This document shows, piece after piece, positions 35,939 to 46,269 of a stretch of DNA of 64,000 nt. Source of the stretch: Olivibacter jilunii (GTDB taxonomy: Bacteria; Bacteroidota; Bacteroidia; Sphingobacteriales; Sphingobacteriaceae); the NCBI RefSeq assembly GCF_900607235.1, contig NZ_LR027853.1, positions 193,428-257,427 of the forward strand. Reading direction: 5' to 3'. Numbering within the stretch: position 1 is the first letter of the stretch; the number at the start of each line of letters is the position of its first letter. The notes below the pieces were generated by a model. That model did no database searches and was not told the DNA's origin. It saw only the letters and a list, made by a program, of their open reading frames with translations. Made by a program: the position numbers and the translations under genes.

Positions 35939-36544
35939 TTATGACGACTTTCTTCGAGATATTTCATCACGTATTTTAGCCGCTTTTTCATAAGCTTCTT
36001 CTTGAAGTGCTTGTTGAAGTGCTGCTTTTAGTTCATCGTCGGTGTAGGATGCATAGGCAGTTTTCGAGCTTTCTGCCACAGTAGATTGTTCCTCTCTAGG
36101 GGTTTCCAGGTTTTCTAAAAACACAAAATCATTTCCCTCAATAACGATTCCTGCGGATGCAAGAATAAACTCATAAGTATAGATTGGGCAATCAAATCGT
36201 ATGGCCAGAGCGATAGCGTCGGAGGTCCTGGCATCTATTTCGATATCTTTTTTTCCATTATTGCAAACTAACTTTGCATAAAAAATTCCGTCAACTAGAT
36301 TGTAAATAATGACTTCATGAATGGAAATTCCGAATGTAGAAGCAAAAGTTTTGAACAAATCATGCGTAAGAGGTCTGCTGGGAGTAAGTTTCTCGATTTC
36401 AATGGCAATCGCTTGCGCCTCAAACCCTCCGATAATTATAGGAAGTCTTCTGCGGCCATTAACTTCACCTAATACTAAAGCATAAGCCCCGGATTGTGTC
36501 TGGCTGTAAGATAATCCTACTATTTCTAACTTGATCTTATTCAT
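35939..36544 (-). CDS. Bifunctional nuclease-family protein (DUF151) with UVR motif
   Basis: About 201 residues. Residues 1-130 form the BFN/DUF151 domain (GRRRLPIIIGGFEAQAIAIE, HDLFKTFASTFGI, DARTSDAIALAIRFDCPIY), described as having DNase and RNase activity in some members. The C-terminal part carries a UvrB/UvrC-like helix (ELKAALQQALQEEAYEKAAKI). The frame is open to 36577 but ATG 36544 (MNKIKLEIVG) is the typical family start. It is probably co-transcribed with the nucleoside permease. Confidence 0.85.
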   Translation of the reverse strand: MNKIKLEIVGLSYSQTQSGAYALVLGEVNGRRRLPIIIGGFEAQAIAIEIEKLTPSRPLTHDLFKTFASTFGISIHEVIIYNLVDGIFYAKLVCNNGKKDIEIDARTSDAIALAIRFDCPIYTYEFILASAGIVIEGNDFVFLENLETPREEQSTVAESSKTAYASYTDDELKAALQQALQEEAYEKAAKIRDEISRRKSS

Positions 36545-36707
36545 TTCTCGCAGGCAAATATGCAAAAAGCATTTCATAGCGGCGCTATTTTTTTTATAAT
36601 AGCGCTTTATGAATATAAATTTTTTTCTTTATAATAAAATTCAGTCTCCTCATGTCCAAAAGAGTACGATACCTCCTTATCAAAAGAAGTAGCTAATATC
36701 GAAAATT

Positions 36708-37682
36708 TCAGCCATTTTTATATGATCTGACTGCTGCTGTAATTTTTGGAACGATCTCAAAGGCATCTCCTACGATACCGTAATCTGCCACTTTAAAGAA
36801 AGGAGCTTCCGGATCTTTGTTGATAACTACTATTGTTTTTGAAGAACTTATCCCTGCTAGATGCTGAATGGCGCCTGAAATTCCGATAGCGATATACAGA
36901 TTGGGACTTACCGCAATGCCGGTTTGGCCGACATGTTCGGCATGGGGACGCCAGCCTGCATCCGATACGGGTTTCGAACAAGCAGTTGCAGCCCCGAGCG
37001 CTTCGGCCAATTCTTCTATGATACCCCAATTTTCCGGCCCTTTTAATCCTCTGCCTCCTGATACCACAATTTCTGCTTCGGGTAAAGAAACCTTGTCGGT
37101 GGCACGAATAATTTCTTTTACAACAGTGGCAAAATCATCGGGAGAAGGCTGGTTTTCAAATGCAACAATTTCTGCGTCCACAGGGCTCTCCCTTAATTCA
37201 AAGGCGTTTGCATTTAAGGCAATAACTTTAACAGCTGAATTCAATTCGGTGACCGCGAATGCCTTGCCTGAAAATGCAGTTTTTTTAACACGTAATATAC
37301 TGCCTTCAATCGTTGGTAACTCCACCACACCATTTGCTAAACCAGCAACGAGTTTTGCTGCCAGCCGCGGGGCCAATCCCTTGCCACTGAACGAATTGGA
37401 TAGCACAACAATGGACGAATTTTCTTGCCTCGCGGCTGCTTCTATAATGGATGCATAAGCTTGATTTACGAAAGATTTAAGTTTATCTGAATTAGCAGTT
37501 AATATTCTATTTGCGCCGTATTTGCTTAGTCCTTTAAGGTTTTCATCCTTTACATCGCCAATAGAAAGTGCAACTAAGGGCTGATTAATGGTGTTCGCGA
37601 TGGCTTTAGCATAAGAAACCACTTCATGTGCGGATTTCTTAAAGACACCTTCTATATTCTCTACAAATACTAATACCGACAT
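36708..37682 (-). CDS. etfA: Electron transfer flavoprotein subunit alpha
   Basis: A 324-residue subunit that holds the FAD of the ETF heterodimer, passing electrons from acyl-CoA dehydrogenases to the respiratory chain. The C-terminal FAD-binding block is seen in VVSGGRGLKGPENW, SDAGWRPHAEHVGQTG and GISGAIQHLAGISSS, ending with NKDPEAPFFKVADYGIVGD. It follows etfB by 64 bp in the same direction and the two form one operon. Confidence 0.95.
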   Translation of the reverse strand: MSVLVFVENIEGVFKKSAHEVVSYAKAIANTINQPLVALSIGDVKDENLKGLSKYGANRILTANSDKLKSFVNQAYASIIEAAARQENSSIVVLSNSFSGKGLAPRLAAKLVAGLANGVVELPTIEGSILRVKKTAFSGKAFAVTELNSAVKVIALNANAFELRESPVDAEIVAFENQPSPDDFATVVKEIIRATDKVSLPEAEIVVSGGRGLKGPENWGIIEELAEALGAATACSKPVSDAGWRPHAEHVGQTGIAVSPNLYIAIGISGAIQHLAGISSSKTIVVINKDPEAPFFKVADYGIVGDAFEIVPKITAAVRSYKNG

Positions 37683-37746
37683 CTTTTTTCGATTTAAATT
37701 ATTGTATATGGTTTTACCTCAAAGTATGGGTCTTTTTAATGCCATA

Positions 37747-38484
37747 CTAGATTACACGTGCTTTTGTATGTAATAGTTCAATTAATTTTTCAGGTTCGGC
37801 CGCATCTATTAGCGTAACTGCTCCCCTTGGAGCAGGACTTTCATATTGCACTATTTTGGTTAGTGTTTCCACTTCAATGGCTTCAATAACCTCCAACGGT
37901 TTTGTGCGAGCAGACATGATGCCTCGCATATTCGGTATGCGCGGTTCTGCTACGCCTTCTGCAGTCCCGACAACCAAGGGTAGGGGACTGGAAATAATTT
38001 CCTTACCGCCCTCGATCTCACGTTCTACCAATGCCGTTTTCTCATGAATATCAATTTTTTTTGCGATAGAAATGGACGGAATGTTAAGAAACTCTCCTAA
38101 AAAACCAGCTACCTGTACTCCGTTGTAGTCAATAGATTCACGACCTGTCAAAATCAAATCAAATTGCTTTCCATTTGCATAGTTTGCAATCTGTTTGGCT
38201 ACAAACCAGGCATCGCGTGGTGCGGCATTAACTCGCACAGCATCGTCTGCTCCTGTGGCTAGTGCTTTTCTAATGGTTGGCTCAGTGCTTACCTCGCCTA
38301 TGTTTATTACCGTAACAGTCCCTTTACCTCCTTCTGCTAATTCGATCGCTCTGGCGAGCGCTATTTCGTCATAGGGATTGATGATAAATTGAATACCTGT
38401 ATTGTTGAAAGAAGTTTTATCTTCAGAAAATGTGATTTTTGACGTAGTGTCCGGAACATGACTGATACACACGAGTATTTTCAT
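37747..38484 (-). CDS. etfB: Electron transfer flavoprotein subunit beta
   Basis: About 245 residues, the AMP-binding partner of EtfA. The N-terminus MKILVCISHVPDTTSKI and the signature VEREIEGGKEIISSPLP and AEPRIPNMRGIMSARTKPL are diagnostic. The frame stays open to 38616, but the ATG at 38484 gives the conserved start and the upstream piece is not ETF-like. It diverges from the TPR gene, whose promoter lies in the shared 160-bp gap. Confidence 0.95.
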   Translation of the reverse strand: MKILVCISHVPDTTSKITFSEDKTSFNNTGIQFIINPYDEIALARAIELAEGGKGTVTVINIGEVSTEPTIRKALATGADDAVRVNAAPRDAWFVAKQIANYANGKQFDLILTGRESIDYNGVQVAGFLGEFLNIPSISIAKKIDIHEKTALVEREIEGGKEIISSPLPLVVGTAEGVAEPRIPNMRGIMSARTKPLEVIEAIEVETLTKIVQYESPAPRGAVTLIDAAEPEKLIELLHTKARVI

Positions 38485-38552
38485 AATTGCTGCATTTAAA
38501 TAATAAATTGATTCCCCGCTTGAACCAATGATAGAGGAAGTTATCTTCTGTC

Positions 38553-38584
38553 TTTGTGAAAAGAACCGTACTTTTTTATCTTTG
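38553..38584 (+). promoter_or_regulatory. Bacteroidota-type promoter for the TPR gene
   Basis: TTTG at 38553-38556, a 20-bp spacer and TATCTTTG at 38577-38584 match the consensus fully. The start would be near 38590, about 55 bases before the ATG at 38646. Confidence 0.75.
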
Positions 38585-38645
38585 GCTTCTAAAGTTCTAA
38601 AGATAGGAAAAATCACATAATAATTAAATTTTAACCGCTGAATCT

Positions 38646-38987
38646 ATGAGCAATGACCGTTTGGAGCAACTTTTTAAATTTCTAGAGGCAAGTCCTGATG
38701 AACCTTTTATTTTATATGCAATTGCTACAGAGTACGTTAAAAGGGAGAATTCGACTAAAGCCTTACGTTATTTTCAGGAACTTGTAGATAAGCGGCCGGA
38801 TTATGTCGGTACTTATTACCATTTTGGTAAACTATATGAGTCATTGGGAAGGGAAAATGATGCGATAGCCACCTATCAAAGAGGTATGGACGTAGCGAAG
38901 CAAGCGAATGATATGCATGCTTTCTCCGAACTTCAAGCGGTTTATAATAACATCCTAGGAATAGAGCCGGACGAAGAGGACTGGTAA
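38646..38987 (+). CDS. Small tetratricopeptide-repeat protein
   Basis: A 113-residue cytoplasmic protein made almost entirely of TPR helices. Recognisable repeats are ALRYFQELVDKRPDYVGTYY and YESLGRENDAIATYQRGMD. No signal peptide is present. TPR proteins mediate protein contacts; the partner is unknown. It lies 86 bp upstream of mutS on the same strand and has a good promoter of its own, so it may also drive mutS. Confidence 0.85.
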   Translation: MSNDRLEQLFKFLEASPDEPFILYAIATEYVKRENSTKALRYFQELVDKRPDYVGTYYHFGKLYESLGRENDAIATYQRGMDVAKQANDMHAFSELQAVYNNILGIEPDEEDW

Positions 38988-39073
38988 ATAAGTAACAAAA
39001 CAAATATAGCGGCGAAGTGCGGCCGCTAATTCCCAATTTTATTTTATTTTTACGCCCCTAAAGAAAGTTGATT

Positions 39074-41683
39074 TTGGCAAAGACAGCAAAGAAAGAAACT
39101 CCATTAATGCAGCAATACAATAGTATCAAAGCAAAATATCCCGGTGCTTTGTTATTATTTAGAGTCGGTGACTTTTATGAAACCTTTGGTTCCGATGCCG
39201 TTAAAGCAGCGGAAATATTGGGCATCGTTTTAACTAAGCGTGGTAATGGCAGTGCTTCTGAAACCGAATTGGCCGGATTTCCTCATCACTCATTAGAAAC
39301 TTATCTGCCGAAACTGGTGAGGGCGGGACAGCGAGTTGCAATCTGCGATCAACTGGAAGATCCTAAATCTGTAAAAACGATTGTAAAAAGGGGAGTGACA
39401 GAATTGGTAACTCCGGGTGTATCTTACAATGATAATATCATTCAACAAAAGGCTAATAATTATTTAGCTTCCTTGTATCTTGATAAGAATGCAATAGGTG
39501 TTTCCTTTTTAGACATTTCAACAGGTGAGTTTTTAGTTGCGCAAGGAAGTGGTGACTATATTGATAAATTGTTGCAAGGGTTTAAGCCAAGTGAAATTAT
39601 CCTGCCGAAACGTTCTTATAGCGATTTTGTAGATCAGTTCAGCGATCGATTTTACACTTATACATTAGATGAATGGCCCTATAGCGGCGATTATGCGAAA
39701 GAAACGCTTCTGAAGCACTTCGAAGTTAATTCCCTAAAGGGATTTGGAATTGACCGTATGCATCTTGCTATTGTAGCGGCGGGGGTTGCTTTGCACTATT
39801 TGAACGAAGCGGAACATCGGAACTTACAGCATATCTCTAACATTGCACGGATTGAGGAAGATCGTTACATGTGGTTGGATCGATTTACCGTCCGTAATTT
39901 AGAATTGATCGGTTCAGCTAATGAAAATGCCATTACATTAGCCGACGTATTGGACAGTACTTCATCTCCAATGGGCGCCCGGTTGTTGAAACGTTGGATG
40001 GTTATGCCTTTAAAAGACAAACGACCAATTACGGAGCGATTAGAGGTTGTGGAGTACCTTTTAAAACGAGCCGATCTACGGGAACAACTGACGCAAGAGA
40101 TTAAACAGATCGGTGATTTGGAGCGATTGATAAGTAAAATCGGACTGCAAAAAGCAAATCCGAGGGAACTGGTTCAGTTAAAAAGAGCTTTGCAAGCTAT
40201 CGGACGACTTAAAGAGCTGACGGCTACTGCGGACGCTCAGGCCTTAAATGTGATTGCAGAGCAATTAAACCCCTGTAAAATAATTTGCGATCGGATAGAA
40301 AAGGAGTTGAAATCGGAGCCTCCTGTGTTATTGATTAAAGGGAATGTAATTGCTGATGGAGTGGATGCAGAGCTTGATCGCTTACGTAAGGTTGCATTCG
40401 GAGGAAAAGATTATTTACTTGAAATTCAGAAGCGCGAGTCGGAAATTACCGGTATCCCGTCTTTAAAGATTTCTTTTAATAATGTGTTTGGGTACTATCT
40501 TGAGGTGACCAATGCCCATAAAGACAAGGTACCCGCTGATTGGGTAAGAAAGCAAACCCTGGTGAATGCAGAACGTTATATTACCAATGAGTTAAAAGAA
40601 TATGAAGAACAGATTCTTGGAGCGGAAGATAAGATACAAGTCATAGAAAATCGTTTATATAACGAACTTCTCGCTTCGCTGCTTGACTATATAAAGCCCG
40701 TTCAACTGAATGCCAATTTAATTTCTCAACTGGACGTACTGTTGAACTTTGCAACAATTGCTCATAAGAACCATTATGTGAAGCCTATCATCAACGATGG
40801 TAAACTCATTGATATCAAGGGCGGGCGTCATCCGGTGATCGAAAAAAATTTGCCGATTGGTGAAGAATATATTACCAATGACGTGTTTTTAGATAGTGAC
40901 AGTCAACAAATCATTATCATAACAGGACCCAACATGGCGGGTAAATCTGCTCTATTACGACAAACAGGCTTAATTGTACTAATGGCACAGATGGGATGTT
41001 TCGTTCCGGCAAAACATGCCGAAATTGGTTTGGTAGATAAGATTTTTACTCGGGTTGGAGCCTCTGATAATCTGTCATCAGGTGAATCCACATTTATGGT
41101 CGAAATGAATGAAACGGCCAGCATTCTTAATAATTTATCCGATAGAAGCCTTATTTTACTAGATGAGATTGGCCGTGGAACAAGTACTTATGATGGGATA
41201 TCAATCGCTTGGGCCATTGCCGAATACTTGCATAACCACCCTTCTGCCAAGGCAAAAACTTTGTTTGCGACGCACTATCATGAGCTGAATGAACTGACAA
41301 ATACTTTTAATCGGATAAAGAACTTCAACGTTTCGGTAAAAGAAGTAAATAATAAAATTATTTTTCTTCGTAAACTCGTTCCCGGTGGTAGCGAACATAG
41401 TTTCGGAATCCATGTTGCTAAGATGGCGGGCATGCCTGCCAAGCTTGTTGTGAGGGCTAACGAAATACTAAAAAGGCTTGAACAGGAACGAACAGGTGGC
41501 GAACATATTAAGGATAGCATGAAGAAGATACAGAAGCAGGCTTACCAGCTGCAAATGTTTTCAATTGACGACCCGATTTTAGTCAAAATCCGTGATATGT
41601 TAAATAACTTGGATGTCAATGCATTAACTCCTGTTGAGGCCTTAATGAAACTCGATGAAATTCAGCGTCTATTGAAAAATTAA
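39074..41683 (+). CDS. mutS: DNA mismatch repair protein MutS
   Basis: An 869-residue mismatch-recognition ATPase. The N-terminal mismatch-binding motif is [11 protein letters not shown]; the ATPase has Walker [13 protein letters not shown], the signature block [15 protein letters not shown], Walker [14 protein letters not shown], and the helix motif [11 protein letters not shown]. The start is taken as TTG at 39074, giving [14 protein letters not shown], which matches relatives; a TTG at 39068 would add two residues. No ATG is available in a suitable place. MutL is not in the window. Confidence 0.95.
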   Translation: MAKTAKKETPLMQQYNSIKAKYPGALLLFRVGDFYETFGSDAVKAAEILGIVLTKRGNGSASETELAGFPHHSLETYLPKLVRAGQRVAICDQLEDPKSVKTIVKRGVTELVTPGVSYNDNIIQQKANNYLASLYLDKNAIGVSFLDISTGEFLVAQGSGDYIDKLLQGFKPSEIILPKRSYSDFVDQFSDRFYTYTLDEWPYSGDYAKETLLKHFEVNSLKGFGIDRMHLAIVAAGVALHYLNEAEHRNLQHISNIARIEEDRYMWLDRFTVRNLELIGSANENAITLADVLDSTSSPMGARLLKRWMVMPLKDKRPITERLEVVEYLLKRADLREQLTQEIKQIGDLERLISKIGLQKANPRELVQLKRALQAIGRLKELTATADAQALNVIAEQLNPCKIICDRIEKELKSEPPVLLIKGNVIADGVDAELDRLRKVAFGGKDYLLEIQKRESEITGIPSLKISFNNVFGYYLEVTNAHKDKVPADWVRKQTLVNAERYITNELKEYEEQILGAEDKIQVIENRLYNELLASLLDYIKPVQLNANLISQLDVLLNFATIAHKNHYVKPIINDGKLIDIKGGRHPVIEKNLPIGEEYITNDVFLDSDSQQIIIITGPNMAGKSALLRQTGLIVLMAQMGCFVPAKHAEIGLVDKIFTRVGASDNLSSGESTFMVEMNETASILNNLSDRSLILLDEIGRGTSTYDGISIAWAIAEYLHNHPSAKAKTLFATHYHELNELTNTFNRIKNFNVSVKEVNNKIIFLRKLVPGGSEHSFGIHVAKMAGMPAKLVVRANEILKRLEQERTGGEHIKDSMKKIQKQAYQLQMFSIDDPILVKIRDMLNNLDVNALTPVEALMKLDEIQRLLKN

Positions 41684-42375
41684 TCGCGGAGCGACAATCG
41701 GACAAGATATTGGTCGTTTTCATCTTCGTATAGTATTTGAACCACCCAGCCATCTTGCCGGGCAATTTTGATGAGCGTATCTTGGTCGATATACAACCAT
41801 CCAAATGAAGCGCCTCTTTGGCCTTTATATTCATATTGAAATTTCACCTCTCCATAATAAGCCCCAGCGGCTGGGATATGGCCCTCGTACAAGTAAGCAA
41901 TGTCAGATGAGTCGAATAATAATTGGCCGCCTTTCTTTAAAATCTGTTTACAATGAATAAGAAGTTGTTTTAAGCCATGTATGGTTTCCACCAGACCGAT
42001 GCCATTCATTAGAAAAAGTATCGTATCGAATTTTTTCTTTCTATAATGGAAAATATTAGCGTTCACCACCTGTTTTACTCCCCGATCCTTCATGATTTCG
42101 CATGCAGTCTTCGAAATCTCCAAGGCGGTGACCTCAAAACCTCTATTTTGTAAGTAGAGACAATGGCTGCCGGCTCCGGCTCCTACATCTAATACAACAC
42201 CATCGCACAATGAAAGTGCGATGAATTCCAGCTCAGGAAACTCCTCTTCTTCTCTAAAGAATAGATCTACCGGCATTTCCTCATCTTCACCGTAATTATT
42301 ATGTAATATCAATGGTGCAGTTTTTCCTGTTTTATAAAAGTCAAACAGGGCAGCTCCGTAAACATCTTGATTCAT
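41680..42375 (-). CDS. Class I SAM-dependent methyltransferase
   Basis: A 231-residue methyltransferase. SAM motif I is [17 protein letters not shown], followed by FEVTALEIS and the post-motif region [13 protein letters not shown]. The substrate is not evident. Its stop overlaps the convergent mutS stop by four bases. It lies 21 bp downstream of pncB in the same direction, so the two probably share a transcript. No family-specific motif links it to NAD metabolism. Confidence 0.82.
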   Translation of the reverse strand: MNQDVYGAALFDFYKTGKTAPLILHNNYGEDEEMPVDLFFREEEEFPELEFIALSLCDGVVLDVGAGAGSHCLYLQNRGFEVTALEISKTACEIMKDRGVKQVVNANIFHYRKKKFDTILFLMNGIGLVETIHGLKQLLIHCKQILKKGGQLLFDSSDIAYLYEGHIPAAGAYYGEVKFQYEYKGQRGASFGWLYIDQDTLIKIARQDGWVVQILYEDENDQYLVRLSLRD

Positions 42376-42396
42376 TATAATAAACTTAGGACCTAG

Positions 42397-43581
42397 TTAG
42401 TCATTGATGCCAAGGATAGTTTTGCTCAATTCAATCATATCTGGGTCTCCCGTATATTTGCCTTTTACGTCGGAAAGCTTTACTACCGGTGTCCAGTATG
42501 CTTCTTCCGGGTACGCTTCGGTCATTTTAACAACAATATTCATGGGCGTTAGCCCTACATCATTTGTGAAATTTGTACCTATACCAAAAGATATTCCGAT
42601 TTTTCCCTGGCAATGTTTAGCAATTCGTTCGACCTTTTCATAGTTAAGTCCATCAGAAAAAATGATGGTTTTGGATATGGGATTTATCCCTTTACTTTTA
42701 TAGTGTGCGATAGTTTTGTCGGCAAAATCAAGGGGATCGCCACTATCATGTCTTACACCATCAAAAAGCTTAGTGAACATTTTATCAAACTGAGAAAAAA
42801 ATACATCGGTGGTATAAGTATCTGAAAGCGCTATTCCTAAATCACCTCTATACACATTAACCCAATGCTCTAACCCTAAGCCATTAGCCATCTTAAAGCC
42901 ATATTTAGCTGCATGGAACATAAACCACTCATGTGCATGCGTACCTATTGGTTTGGTTTGGTTAAGCATAGCCATATGCACATTGCTGGTTCCGATGAAG
43001 CTGGTATTACCGTATTGTTTTAAAGTTTGTACAACTAAACGATGTGTATGATAAGCATGACGCCTACGCGTGCCGAATTCGGCAATGGTTACCCCCAACT
43101 TATTGTATTGTTCAATCTTATTTTTTGCTGTTGTAATAATTTGCTCATCTTGATCGCCTTGAAGGTGGTTAAGTTTATAGTAGAGCTCGGATATCAGCGA
43201 CATGATAGGCACTTCCCATAAGATGGTTCGATACCAATACCCGGTAATTTTAACCAACAGATTGGGACCTTCCTGCGATATTATTACTTCATCAGGGTCA
43301 TAACGATAGCCTTGTAAAAAGTCGAGGTAGGTGGGGTCGAGGTAAGGACAGGTATCTCTTAGGTATTTTTTCTCCTCGCGAGTTAAGTGTAGACCTGCCA
43401 TGCTGTTAACGGAGGCTCTAAGTGCATCTGCAAAGCCGGAAGGGAAGTGGTGATTTCCACGATTGATGAATTCGTACTTTGCCTTAGCTTTTGGAAATAA
43501 TTTAAACACGGCATGTTGCATAGTGAATTTGTAAAAATCATTATCCAACACAGAGTTTAACGTGATGTGAGAAGGTGTCAT
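42397..43581 (-). CDS. pncB: Nicotinate phosphoribosyltransferase
   Basis: A 394-residue enzyme that makes nicotinate mononucleotide from nicotinate and PRPP in NAD salvage. Key blocks are the N-terminal LNSVLDNDFYKFTMQHAVF, FGTRRRHAYHTHRLVV, the GTSNVHMAM region, and VRHDSGDPLDFADKTI with the phosphoribosyl-binding loop, and GTNFTNDVG near the C-terminus. Length is typical of the PncB form. It begins an operon with the methyltransferase. Confidence 0.95.
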   Translation of the reverse strand: MTPSHITLNSVLDNDFYKFTMQHAVFKLFPKAKAKYEFINRGNHHFPSGFADALRASVNSMAGLHLTREEKKYLRDTCPYLDPTYLDFLQGYRYDPDEVIISQEGPNLLVKITGYWYRTILWEVPIMSLISELYYKLNHLQGDQDEQIITTAKNKIEQYNKLGVTIAEFGTRRRHAYHTHRLVVQTLKQYGNTSFIGTSNVHMAMLNQTKPIGTHAHEWFMFHAAKYGFKMANGLGLEHWVNVYRGDLGIALSDTYTTDVFFSQFDKMFTKLFDGVRHDSGDPLDFADKTIAHYKSKGINPISKTIIFSDGLNYEKVERIAKHCQGKIGISFGIGTNFTNDVGLTPMNIVVKMTEAYPEEAYWTPVVKLSDVKGKYTGDPDMIELSKTILGIND

Positions 43582-43702
43582 TTTATATGCTAAGCCATAC
43601 GGCCAATGGTTTAAATCAAACGAGTTTATCTAAAATCGGGAATAGTCATTAATCGGTAAAATTAGGTAAATCCGTTGATCAATGGCTATTCATCCAAAGT
43701 AA

Positions 43703-44455
43703 CTAGAGGCCGACTGCTTTAAGCCATGCTTGAGCCATTAGAGCCGCACCTGCCAAGCTGGGATGTACACCGTCGCCCGTCCAGTAATTTGCTGGAGCCT
43801 GTTTGATCGCTTCATCAAATACTTGTTGATAGGGAATAAAAACAGCATTGAATTCATTGGCGATTTCCTTTGCCGCCATTCTATATTCATTGAATTTAGG
43901 ATACCATTCATCTGTTACTGCCCGAACATCCTTTACAGCAAAAGGTTCGCCTATGATCAGTTGCACTTCAGGTAATTCTTTTTTTGTTCGCACTAATAAA
44001 CTTTTTAAATCTTTTTTGTAGGTGTCAATTGTTCCTTGATAGGGATTTTCTTTAGCAAGGGTGTGCCAATAATCGTTTACTCCTATTAAAATACTCAATA
44101 CGTTCGGTTTTAACCTTAAGCAATCATCGTCCCATCGATCTGCTAATTGATAAACTTTGTTGCCACTAATGCCTTTATTAAAAATCTGAAGATTAAGCGA
44201 AGCTCTTTTTAACAATAGCTGTGAGGCAGCAACAAAGGAATAGCCGTTTCCAAGCGTTGCAGGATCATTGGCTTGCTCCTTCTTTTTGTCTCTACCGGCA
44301 TCTGTTATGGAATCTCCTTGAAACAAAATGACATCATTTACGTTTAAGTTAATCGATGTTCCCTTTATACCGGCAGCAGCGACGATTTTAGGAAAGCTTA
44401 GTGCTACGGAGGTGCCAAGAGCCAAATTTTGAATAAATTTCCTTCTATTGGTCAT
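43703..44455 (-). CDS. Exported SGNH/GDSL hydrolase (Tat-type signal)
   Basis: About 250 residues. The N-terminus MTNRRKFIQNLALGTSVAL is a twin-arginine signal with R4 and R5. The SGNH blocks are FQGDSITDAG (nucleophile serine), GISGNKVYQL (block II Gly), ILIGVNDYW (block III Asn) and DGVHPSLAG (Asp and His). Likely an esterase acting on acylated polysaccharides or peptidoglycan; the substrate is unknown. The frame is open to 44515, but ATG 44455 gives the signal. It resembles, but is not a close copy of, the SGNH gene at 56920-57744. Confidence 0.85.
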   Translation of the reverse strand: MTNRRKFIQNLALGTSVALSFPKIVAAAGIKGTSINLNVNDVILFQGDSITDAGRDKKKEQANDPATLGNGYSFVAASQLLLKRASLNLQIFNKGISGNKVYQLADRWDDDCLRLKPNVLSILIGVNDYWHTLAKENPYQGTIDTYKKDLKSLLVRTKKELPEVQLIIGEPFAVKDVRAVTDEWYPKFNEYRMAAKEIANEFNAVFIPYQQVFDEAIKQAPANYWTGDGVHPSLAGAALMAQAWLKAVGL

Positions 44456-44725
44456 AGATTTAAATTTAGTTAAGTAATGGTTAAAAAGTAAAAAAAATGT
44501 AACAGTTGAATTCAAAAGATATCAAACGAATGTTTAAAAGTAAGTCTTTTAGAATTAACACGAAGGAACAAAGATTAAAAAATTCACGAAAATATCATAA
44601 AAGGAAAAAAGACAAAAGAGGATTAACTTTTATGTTACTAAATCAGGAATTTATTCAATAAAAAACTACTTTTGCAAAAAAAGGCACTTGGCATCCTTTG
44701 TGCCCATAGCTGATAAATAGAACTA

Positions 44726-45490
44726 ATGATTTCTAAGAAAATAGACCAAAAGCTTATTCAGCTGGGTAATGTACATCACTTTATCATGCGATTCTTCAAA
44801 GAGTTAGTTATGCCACCTTATGAATTTAAGGAGATCATAAATCAATGTTATGAAGTTGGTGTAAAATCTTTACCACTGATCTCTTTGACTGGTTTTATTA
44901 CCGGTATTGTATTTACAAATCAATCGAGACCATCTTTAGAAGACTTCGGTGCGACGGCCATGCTACCGTCACTGATCGCTATTGCCATTGTACGTGCATT
45001 GGCGCCTTTGGTAACGGCCTTAATCGCTGCAGGGAAAGTAGGATCTAACATTGGCGCAGAGCTGGGGTCCATGAAGGTGACAGAACAAATCGATGCGATG
45101 GAAGTTTCGGGAACTAATCCATTTAAATTCCTAGTCGTGAGTAGGGTGCTGGCTACCACTATTATGATTCCTATTTTAAGCTGCTATACAGGGTTTGTTG
45201 GTCTTATGGGATCCTTTCTGAATGTCTATCAGCATGAATCCGTTAGCTTTATAAGCTTCTTCGATCAAGTGTTTGAAACGGTAACTTTCCTGGATATTTT
45301 TCAGGCAATTATAAAAGCTGCTTTTTTTGGTTTTACTATTGGCATTGTCGGTTGTTACCAAGGGTATAACTCTTCCAAGGGAACAGAAGGTGTAGGGAAA
45401 GCAGCCAACGCAGCGGTAGTCGCTTCCATGTTTCTCATTTTTATTGAGGAGCAATTAGTTGTAATGATTGTTCAAAGTATACGTGGATAA
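44726..45490 (+). CDS. mlaE: MlaE-family ABC transporter permease
   Basis: A 254-residue inner-membrane permease of the MlaE/YrbE family with five to six helices. Conserved segments are GFITGIVFTNQSRPSLEDFG, ALAPLVTALIAAGKVGSNIG and ELGSMKVTEQIDAMEVSG, typical of the family's coupling region. With MlaF and MlaD encoded next it forms an inner-membrane lipid transporter that maintains outer-membrane asymmetry. A -7-like TACTTTTG at 44667-44674 precedes it, with no good -33 box. The ATPase gene follows 2 bp downstream. Confidence 0.92.
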   Translation: MISKKIDQKLIQLGNVHHFIMRFFKELVMPPYEFKEIINQCYEVGVKSLPLISLTGFITGIVFTNQSRPSLEDFGATAMLPSLIAIAIVRALAPLVTALIAAGKVGSNIGAELGSMKVTEQIDAMEVSGTNPFKFLVVSRVLATTIMIPILSCYTGFVGLMGSFLNVYQHESVSFISFFDQVFETVTFLDIFQAIIKAAFFGFTIGIVGCYQGYNSSKGTEGVGKAANAAVVASMFLIFIEEQLVVMIVQSIRG

Positions 45491-45492
45491 GA

Positions 45493-46266
45493 ATGGAAAA
45501 GCAGCTATCTCATATTAATTACCAGAATCCCGTAATCAATATCTCAGGACTTCGTAAATCGTTCGGAGATCTACATGTGTTGCGAGGTGTAGACTTACAG
45601 TTGTTTGAAGGGGAGAATCTGGTGGTTTTAGGGCGGTCAGGTACCGGCAAATCAGTATTGATAAAAATTGTATCGGGCTTGCTTTCGGCAGATGAAGGAA
45701 CAGTCAATGTTTTAGGACAAGAAGTAGGAGATCTCGATGAAAAAGAACTAATGGCTTTGCGGTTACGAATCGGTTTTTCTTTTCAAAACAGCGCGCTGTA
45801 CGATAGCATGACCGTGCGTGAGAACCTTGAATTTCCTCTTGTTAGAAATAAACGTTCGTTAACGAGAGCGGAGATTGATAGAGAGGTACGTGAAGTGCTG
45901 GACTCCGTTGGTTTATTGCAGGCGTTGAATCAAATGCCGTCCGAATTATCAGGCGGGCAGCGCAAGCGAATAGGTATAGCTCGGACCTTAATCTTGCGAC
46001 CGGATATTATGTTGTATGATGAACCGACAGCTGGTTTAGATCCGATAACCTGTACAGAGATCAATAATCTGATCAACGAAGTACAACAGATATATAAAAC
46101 ATCGTCCATTATTATTACACACGATCTTACCTGTGCAAAAGAGGTTGGTGATCGTATTGTTATGTTATTGGACGGAAAGTTTGAACGACAAGGCCGATTC
46201 AATGATATTTTTGATTCGGATGACGCACGTGTCAAAGCATTTTATGATTATAATTTTATTGCATAG
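45493..46266 (+). CDS. mlaF: MlaF-family ABC transporter ATP-binding protein
   Basis: A 257-residue ATPase. Walker A is GRSGTGKSVLIKI, the signature LSGGQRKRIGIAR, and Walker B with the following D-loop DIMLYDEPTAGLDP. The typical Q-loop and H-switch (IIITHDLTCAKEVG) are present. It powers lipid movement by the MlaE permease, and lies 2 bp after mlaE and 3 bp before mlaD. Confidence 0.95.
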   Translation: MEKQLSHINYQNPVINISGLRKSFGDLHVLRGVDLQLFEGENLVVLGRSGTGKSVLIKIVSGLLSADEGTVNVLGQEVGDLDEKELMALRLRIGFSFQNSALYDSMTVRENLEFPLVRNKRSLTRAEIDREVREVLDSVGLLQALNQMPSELSGGQRKRIGIARTLILRPDIMLYDEPTAGLDPITCTEINNLINEVQQIYKTSSIIITHDLTCAKEVGDRIVMLLDGKFERQGRFNDIFDSDDARVKAFYDYNFIA

Positions 46267-46269
46267 TAT

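Noticed and set aside
36868-37458. 196-codon frame opposite etfA
   Set aside because: The etfA call is certain and this is its antisense shadow.
44667-44674. TACTTTTG as the mla operon promoter
   Set aside because: It fits the -7 consensus but lacks a -33 box, so it was mentioned with mlaE rather than listed separately.
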